From Ichthyenterobacterium magnum (GTDB lineage: Bacteria > Bacteroidota > Bacteroidia > Flavobacteriales > Flavobacteriaceae): 64,000 nucleotides of DNA. The stretch is taken from NCBI RefSeq assembly GCF_003610635.1, contig NZ_RAQJ01000005.1, positions 62,001 through 126,000 on the forward strand. The letters are read 5' to 3'. Positions 58,913 through 64,000 of this stretch are shown here, piece by piece. The notes under the pieces were generated by a model. It was given only the letters and a program-made list of their open reading frames with translations, had not been told where the DNA came from and did no database searches. The number at the start of each line of letters is the position of its first letter. The first letter of the stretch is position 1. A program made the translations under genes and the position numbers.

Positions 58913-60016
58913 ATGTATACAAGACGCATATTTCCTGTAGGAGGTGTAATAAAATGGACACGTCGACATATTTTTTTGTTCCTTATTCTTGCTACTATTC
59001 CAGTTTTATTATTTGATTTATTTGGATTTAAATGGTTGCATGTGCCATGGTTACCACTTGGTGTTTTAGGTACTGCCGTAGCATTTGTTGTCAGTTTTAA
59101 AAATAATGCCTCTTATGATCGATTGTGGGAAGCTCGAAAAATTTGGGGTGGCATTGTTAATGCATCTCGAACGTGGACTATTATGGTCAAGGATTTTATT
59201 AATAATGACCATAGTAAAGAGAAGCTCTCTAAAGATGAACTATTTAAAATTCATAGAGAACTAGTACATCGTCATGTGGCTTGGTTAACTGCTTTGAGAT
59301 ATCAATTAAGAGCCGATAAACCATGGGAGCAACATTTAAAATCTGGCAAATCTAATAGAGAATTTAGAGAGAATTATTTTTTGGTATGTGAAGACACTAT
59401 ACCCATAGAAGATGCCATCAAAGGCTATATGTTAGAAGATGAATTTAAAGAAGTATTTGCTAAAGGAAATAGAGCCTCTCAACTTTTAGGTGTGCAATCT
59501 CGACGCTTAAAAGAATTAATGCAACAAGGGTTTATTGAAGATTTTAGGCATATGGAACTGGCTAATATGCTCAAAGAGTTCTATACGCTTCAAGGAAAAA
59601 GTGAACGTATTAAAAACTTTCCTTACCCAAGACAATTTGCTACTTTGAACTACTTATTTGTATGGATTTTCATCATTCTTTTACCTTTTGGAATTATGGA
59701 AGGTTTTGAGTCCATTGGAGAGCACATTATAGAGGATTTAGCAAATCACGAATCACATTCATCAACTTTACATAAGATTCAGGAATTTATTGCGCAACAT
59801 TTTGTTTGGTTTTCAATTCCGTTTAGTACCATGTTAGCTTGGGTGTTTCACACTATGGAAGCTATTGGAGAGAATACAGAAAACCCATTTGAAGGCGGAC
59901 CAAATGATGTGCCAATTACTGATATGAGTAGAGGTATTGAAATAGATATTAGACAATTAATTGATGATACCGATATTCCTGAACCATACAAATGGAAGAA
60001 CGATATAGTGATGTAG
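58913..60016 (+). CDS. Bestrophin-like anion channel family protein
   Basis: 367-residue inner-membrane protein of the bestrophin/RFP-TM family, which forms pentameric anion channels. Typical early block: VAFVVSFKNNASYDRLWEARKIWGGIVNASRTW. Hydrophobic helices at about 22-60 and 245-300. The C-terminal block is MEAIGENTENPFEGGPNDVPI. Starts 34 bases after E1; no terminator seen between them. Confidence 0.9.
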   Translation: MYTRRIFPVGGVIKWTRRHIFLFLILATIPVLLFDLFGFKWLHVPWLPLGVLGTAVAFVVSFKNNASYDRLWEARKIWGGIVNASRTWTIMVKDFINNDHSKEKLSKDELFKIHRELVHRHVAWLTALRYQLRADKPWEQHLKSGKSNREFRENYFLVCEDTIPIEDAIKGYMLEDEFKEVFAKGNRASQLLGVQSRRLKELMQQGFIEDFRHMELANMLKEFYTLQGKSERIKNFPYPRQFATLNYLFVWIFIILLPFGIMEGFESIGEHIIEDLANHESHSSTLHKIQEFIAQHFVWFSIPFSTMLAWVFHTMEAIGENTENPFEGGPNDVPITDMSRGIEIDIRQLIDDTDIPEPYKWKNDIVM

Positions 60017-60625
60017 TTATTCAATAATAGTCCTGAATGTTAAATTAATTCTGGGCTTAGTTGTAAGTTTAGTAGGAGGTAAACGATGGAGCCAATATGT
60101 TTGAGTTTCACCTTTCATGACTAACAAACTTCCGTGTTCTAATGTAAGGCTAGTTTTTTCTTTAGTTGATTTGTGCTTAAAAGCAAACTTGCGTTCCGCA
60201 CCAAAACTTAGTGATGCAATGGCTCCGTTTTTCTTTAAATCTTTTTCGTCATCACTATGCCACGCCATACCTTCACTTCCTTCATGATATAAGTTTAGCA
60301 AGCAAGAATTGTATGTGTGTTCCGTTTTTTCTTCCGTAAGTTGTTTTAATATTAAAAGTGTTTTAGTCCAAGGTAAGGCCAGTTTTGTAGTATTGGAATA
60401 TGAGTACTCAAAAGGTTTTTCACCATACCAAGCAACTTTCCGTTTGGTGATTATACGCTTTCCAAACATAATAGCTTCATCGTTTTTCCATGCAATCGCA
60501 TTTAGTAAGTCATCATAATAACGATTAGCCTGAGTTAACGATAATAGTTTCCCGTAATAAAGAACTGTGCCATCTTTGTGGAGTAAGTTTCTTGGCTCAT
60601 TATTATCTGGGTGAAATAAATCTAT
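60017..60625 (-). CDS. alkB: AlkB-type 2-oxoglutarate/Fe(II) dioxygenase without a standard start codon
   Basis: Repairs alkylated bases in DNA or RNA. The reading frame homologous to the family begins IDLFHPDNNEPRNLL at ATA 60623-60625 (202 residues, the usual length), with no ATG, GTG or TTG in frame after the upstream stop. The first ATG lies at 60469 inside the conserved region. The Fe ligands H-x-D in WHSDDE and a later His (YWLHRLPPT), and the 2-oxoglutarate Arg in RINLTFR, are intact. It overlaps the small gene upstream. Confidence 0.8.
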   Translation of the reverse strand: MDLFHPDNNEPRNLLHKDGTVLYYGKLLSLTQANRYYDDLLNAIAWKNDEAIMFGKRIITKRKVAWYGEKPFEYSYSNTTKLALPWTKTLLILKQLTEEKTEHTYNSCLLNLYHEGSEGMAWHSDDEKDLKKNGAIASLSFGAERKFAFKHKSTKEKTSLTLEHGSLLVMKGETQTYWLHRLPPTKLTTKPRINLTFRTIIE

Positions 60626-60813
60626 AACGAAAGAGCATTTAAAATAGGTTCGTATTCTTTGAAACGATGCGCTCTAATTGGTCTTATATAAGGTTCAGTA
60701 TTAAAGTAGAGTAAAAGGCAAGGTGAAATTTTCTTATACTTATTAACGTATTCAAACTTAATAAGTTCGTTGTTTTTAATACGCTGTTTTATTTTGTTAT
60801 GATATGGATACAT
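60622..60813 (-). CDS. Small hypothetical protein
   Basis: 63 residues, basic, with no signal peptide or membrane segment. The pattern FEYVNKYKKISPCLLLYFNTEPYIRPIRAHRFKEY (given here in two parts: FEYVNKYKKISPCLLLYF and NTEPYIRPIRAHRFKEY) looks protein-like rather than random. Its TAG stop overlaps the ATA that replaces the alkB start, so the two are probably translated from one mRNA. I do not recognise the family. Confidence 0.55.
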   Translation of the reverse strand: MYPYHNKIKQRIKNNELIKFEYVNKYKKISPCLLLYFNTEPYIRPIRAHRFKEYEPILNALSL

Positions 60814-60857
60814 GGCAATTTTAATATTCTATAAAGATAATAAACTGCATCTCTTTT

Positions 60858-62504
60858 TTACATACTATATTCTGAAAGTGGTTTAGTAAACTTTTCTGGA
60901 TCTGCAGCTAAATGATATCTTGGATCATCAATGTCTTCAATAATGACTTCCTTAAACTTAGGATTAGCTTTATACATTAAAATTTTACAGTCTTTACTTA
61001 AATGTTTTAGTTTAATGCTTTTGCCTTCGGCTTCATATTTAGTTACCAAATTAGAAATGGCTTCTAAGGCAGAGTGATCACTTACGCGAGATTCAACAAA
61101 ATCAATTTCTACATTTTGAGGATCGTTTTTAACATCAAATTTTGCATTGAAGTTTTGAATAGATCCAAAAAATAAAGGTCCCCAAATTTCATATGTTTTT
61201 GTACCATTTGCTTGAATACGTTTACGTGCTCTAATCATTGTAGCGTTTTTCCATGCAAATACAAGCGCAGAAATTATAACACCAGCAATAACTGCAACTG
61301 CAAGGTCTTTCCAAACAGTAATTGCAGAAACTGCAATTAGAACTAATGCATCAGATAACGGTATTTTTCTTAAAATTCTAAAGCTTGACCAAGCAAACGT
61401 GCCAATCACAACCATAAACATTACACCCACTAAGGCAGCAATAGGAATTTGCTCTATTAAAGGCGCACCAAACAGTACAAAACAAAGTAAAGCAACTGCA
61501 GCAACTGCTCCAGATAATCGTCCACGACCTCCAGAATCTACATTGATGATGGATTGCCCAATCATTGCACAACCGCCCATACCTCCAAAAAGTCCATTTA
61601 AGATATTTGCGCCACCTTGTGCGATACATTCTCTGTTTCCGTTTCCTCTAGTTTCTGTCATTTCATCTATAAGATTCAATGTCATTAGTGATTCAATAAG
61701 CCCAACAGCGGCTAAAATAAATGCAGTTGGCAGTATTGTACTTAAGAAATTACCTTCTAAGGTTCCAAATAAACCAAAGATTTGGTCTTGAAATGTTGGT
61801 AATCCACCTTTTAAACCAGAACCGCCACCATCAGAGATAAAAGATCCTACGGTGCTAACATCTAATTTCCCTAAAATAGTAATAGCCGCAACAACGATTA
61901 TTGCTGTTAAAGCTGCAGGAATTTTTTTAGTTAATTTAGGTAAGCCAAACATAATAGCCATAGTTAATGCTACTAAACCTAACATTGTCCATAGCGCATT
62001 GCCAGACATGAAAACCTGTTCGCCGTTAATATTTTCTTTAAATAAGCCTAATTGAGATAAAAAAATAACAATGGCTAAACCATTAACAAATCCCATCATT
62101 ACTGGATGCGGAATAAGTCGTACAAACTTTCCTAGTTTAAAAACACCAGCTAGTATTTGAATACCACCAACAAAAAGTAAAGTTATAAATAACCATTGTA
62201 GACCAAGGTTATCGATTGGAGTGTCTAAATTTATACCAACCTCATTTCCTTTTTGTATAAGGTGAACCATAACAACTGCCATAGCACCTGTTGCGCCAGA
62301 AATCATTCCTGGACGGCCACCAAATAGAGCGGTTATGATTCCCATCATAAAGGCACCATATAGACCTACCAAGGGATCAATACCAGCAACAAATGCAAAT
62401 GCTACTGCTTCTGGAACTAAAGCTAGTGCTACAGTTAGACCAGAAAGAATATCATTTTTCGGGTTTTGAGTAAAGTTTTTTCGAGTTTTTTGACCTAATA
62501 TCAT
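60858..62504 (-). CDS. SulP family anion transporter
   Basis: Inner-membrane transporter of sulfate, bicarbonate or similar anions. Read from the ATG at 62504 (about 548 residues); the longer frame to 62591 begins in the preceding terminator and is rejected. Typical early block: DILSGLTVALALVPEAVAFAFVAGIDPLVGLYGAF. About a dozen transmembrane segments follow, then a cytoplasmic STAS domain (about 440-520) with SRVSDHSALEAI. The substrate is not predictable; bicarbonate is common in marine relatives. Confidence 0.92.
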   Translation of the reverse strand: MILGQKTRKNFTQNPKNDILSGLTVALALVPEAVAFAFVAGIDPLVGLYGAFMMGIITALFGGRPGMISGATGAMAVVMVHLIQKGNEVGINLDTPIDNLGLQWLFITLLFVGGIQILAGVFKLGKFVRLIPHPVMMGFVNGLAIVIFLSQLGLFKENINGEQVFMSGNALWTMLGLVALTMAIMFGLPKLTKKIPAALTAIIVVAAITILGKLDVSTVGSFISDGGGSGLKGGLPTFQDQIFGLFGTLEGNFLSTILPTAFILAAVGLIESLMTLNLIDEMTETRGNGNRECIAQGGANILNGLFGGMGGCAMIGQSIINVDSGGRGRLSGAVAAVALLCFVLFGAPLIEQIPIAALVGVMFMVVIGTFAWSSFRILRKIPLSDALVLIAVSAITVWKDLAVAVIAGVIISALVFAWKNATMIRARKRIQANGTKTYEIWGPLFFGSIQNFNAKFDVKNDPQNVEIDFVESRVSDHSALEAISNLVTKYEAEGKSIKLKHLSKDCKILMYKANPKFKEVIIEDIDDPRYHLAADPEKFTKPLSEYSM

Positions 62505-62572
62505 AATACTTACGCTTAAAAGTCGGCAAAGATAAGCTTTTAAAAATGAAGTTAAAGGCTGATTTGGTTTTA

Positions 62573-62612
62573 TAAAAAAAGCACCAATCAATTAGATTGG
62601 TGCTTTTTTAGC
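62573..62612 (-). terminator. Intrinsic terminator after the DUF4136 gene
   Basis: Perfect 9-bp stem GCACCAATC/GATTGGTGC with a 5-base loop, A/T tracts on both sides; lies between the DUF4136 gene and SulP on the minus strand. Confidence 0.85.
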
Positions 62613-62630
62613 TATTAATCGTTGTATTTG

Positions 62631-63167
62631 TTATTGAGCTTGAGGCGGATATTTTTCCATTATTTTAGATACGAATTCTTTAATTCGTTCTTCTTTTTTA
62701 TTCATGCTCTTGGTAAGGTAACCAGTTCCCATACCTTGCCAAACCAATTCTTTTTTGTTGGCATCAATAAGATCTATATACAGTGTGCCTTCTGTTGAAG
62801 AGGAAACAGTTCTATAGTTATTCCAATACCAAGGGTTCCAACCCCAACCATATCCATAAGGACCAAAACCATTGTCGTAAACATTTATTCTTTCTCTTGA
62901 TTTTGTGAATATACTGACTAGCATATCTGGGTTTTGAGATTTGGTAAAGCCTTTGGCTAATAAGTCGGTTTCAATTGCACGTAAAATTCTGCGCTTGTCT
63001 AAATCACTTATTTCTGCTTTATCAATTCCAGTTTTAAAAAACGCAAAAGTTTTATAGCTGTTAAAGTTTGCGTCTTTATCATAATCTGCTGCAACCCTTA
63101 CAGAGCTGCATGATGTTACTGCAATTAAAAGCAGTATTATTGGTAGTGTTTTTAAAATTCTTTTCAT
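62631..63167 (-). CDS. DUF4136 lipoprotein
   Basis: 178 residues with a lipobox (VTSCSS) and a DUF4136 domain: YDKDANFNSYKTFAFF, RRILRAIETDLLAKGF, then a Gly/Tyr/Trp-rich stretch (GPYGYGWGWNPWYW) and GTLYIDLIDANKKELVWQG. Envelope protein of unknown role, common in Bacteroidota. Confidence 0.88.
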   Translation of the reverse strand: MKRILKTLPIILLLIAVTSCSSVRVAADYDKDANFNSYKTFAFFKTGIDKAEISDLDKRRILRAIETDLLAKGFTKSQNPDMLVSIFTKSRERINVYDNGFGPYGYGWGWNPWYWNNYRTVSSSTEGTLYIDLIDANKKELVWQGMGTGYLTKSMNKKEERIKEFVSKIMEKYPPQAQ

Positions 63168-63185
63168 TGCTTTTTTATATAATGG

Positions 63186-64000
63186 TTATAACGAGTTTAA
63201 TAAATCATTATCAACGTTGTTTGGAAGCGTAATTGTTAAATTAGGTTCTGCTTTCATGGCACGTTTGATTGCAAAGACAGCTTCTTCATTTCTTGCCCAA
63301 CTACGTCTTGCAATTCCGTTATTAACATCCCAAAAAAGCATTGACTTTAAGCGTCTTTCTGCATCATTACTACCATCAAGAACCATACCAAATCCACCAT
63401 TAATAACTTCGCCCCAACCAACACCACCACCATTGTGAATGCTTACCCAAGTGGCTCCTCTAAAACTATCTCCAATAACATTGTGTATTGCCATATCTGC
63501 TGTAAAACGTGATCCATCATAGATGTTTGAAGTTTCGCGATATGGTGAATCTGTTCCAGAAACATCATGGTGATCACGACCTAAAACTACAGTGCCAATT
63601 TTATTTTCTGCAATAGCATCGTTAAAAGCTTTAGCAATTTTCATACGTCCTTCTGCATCTGCATAGAGAATCCTGGCTTGTGAACCAACTACCAATTTGT
63701 TTTCTTGAGCGCCTTTTATCCATTGAATATTATCAGCCATTTGTTGCTGAATTTCTTTAGGGGAATTTCTCTTTATAGTTTCTAATACTTCACATGCGAT
63801 AGCATCTGTTTTAGCTAAATCTTTGGGCTTTCCTGAAGCGCAAACCCATCTAAAAGGACCAAAACCATAGTCAAAACACATTGGTCCCATAATATCTTGT
63901 ACATAACTAGGATATTTAAATTCTTTGCCTAATGTTGGGTTATCAGACATAACATCTGCGCCAGCACGAGATGCTTCTAATAAAAAGGCATTTCCGTAAT
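63186..64000 (-). CDS. hutU: Urocanate hydratase, C-terminal part (gene continues past the window)
   Basis: Second step of histidine degradation, converting urocanate to imidazolone propionate with NAD+ as electrophile. The frame stays open to base 64000, so the N-terminal half is outside the window. Family blocks: YGNAFLLEASRAGADV, FDYGFGPFRWVCASG with the active-site Cys, VLGRDHHDVSGTDSPYRETSNI, HNGGGVGWGEV. Near the end of a minus-strand run with the DUF4136 gene. Confidence 0.95.
   Translation of the reverse strand, partial: YGNAFLLEASRAGADVMSDNPTLGKEFKYPSYVQDIMGPMCFDYGFGPFRWVCASGKPKDLAKTDAIACEVLETIKRNSPKEIQQQMADNIQWIKGAQENKLVVGSQARILYADAEGRMKIAKAFNDAIAENKIGTVVLGRDHHDVSGTDSPYRETSNIYDGSRFTADMAIHNVIGDSFRGATWVSIHNGGGVGWGEVINGGFGMVLDGSNDAERRLKSMLFWDVNNGIARRSWARNEEAVFAIKRAMKAEPNLTITLPNNVDNDLLNSL

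Noticed and set aside
62505-62591. Longer N-terminus for the SulP protein
   Set aside because: The extra codons run into the terminator of the preceding gene, and the family N-terminus fits the ATG at 62504.
44-64000. tRNA or rRNA genes
   Set aside because: No cloverleaf or rRNA-like sequence was noticed in the intergenic gaps; a tRNAscan run would settle this.

Overview
The window reads as chromosome of a marine-type member of the Flavobacteriaceae (Bacteroidota). The evidence is AT-rich DNA, gliding genes gldA, gldB and gldC, a type IX secretion C-terminal sorting domain, two GLPGLI-family proteins, a membrane pyrophosphatase, weak or absent Shine-Dalgarno sites and many promoters of the TAnnTTTG type. 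No rRNA, tRNA, CRISPR array, prophage or transposase gene was seen.

Layout. 1-2250: membrane pyrophosphatase (5' end outside the window). 2319-6047 (minus): two-component kinase and regulator, a secreted protein and a deoxynucleoside kinase. Divergent from these, 6172-10794 holds two GLPGLI proteins and an outer-membrane barrel protein. The shared promoter region carries TTAAC repeats at 10-bp spacing. 10945-14166 (minus): a large lipoprotein and metK, the latter with a structured leader resembling a SAM riboswitch. 14463-18954: proC, an aminotransferase, a PagL-like lipid A deacylase and a GIN-domain lipoprotein; gldA is convergent. 19981-24047: aromatic amino-acid operon (prephenate dehydratase, aminotransferase, prephenate dehydrogenase, DAHP synthase-chorismate mutase), preceded by a 25-codon leader peptide very rich in Tyr, Phe and Trp and by an intrinsic terminator, the textbook arrangement for attenuation. 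24093-42309 is mostly housekeeping: rsgA, dtd, two DUF3857/transglutaminase-like proteins, a MazG-like hydrolase, aroA, queA, rlmN, a T9SS cargo protein, polyprenyl synthase, a DnaG lacking its zinc ligands, an atypical response regulator, nadE, gldB, gldC and a DUF4230 protein.

42310-58878 is a phenylacetate catabolic cluster: a TetR regulator, then paaE, A, B, C, D, G, H, I, J, Z, a second crotonase and paaY, ending with E2 and a fused E1 of a 2-oxo acid dehydrogenase. No phenylacetate-CoA ligase (paaK) is present, so the E1/E2 pair may feed phenylacetyl-CoA from phenylpyruvate. The cluster is full of short palindromic repeats that are almost absent elsewhere in the window. Four copies lie inside coding sequence (paaH, E1, and twice in E2), all in the same orientation and reading frame. 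The stems vary between copies with compensatory changes.

58913-64000: a bestrophin-like channel, an AlkB-type dioxygenase with no normal start codon, a small hypothetical gene, a SulP transporter, a DUF4136 lipoprotein and the 3' part of hutU.

The signals most worth follow-up are the aromatic attenuator, the in-frame repeat insertions, the metK leader, and the altered active or metal sites in DnaG and the LuxR-type regulator.
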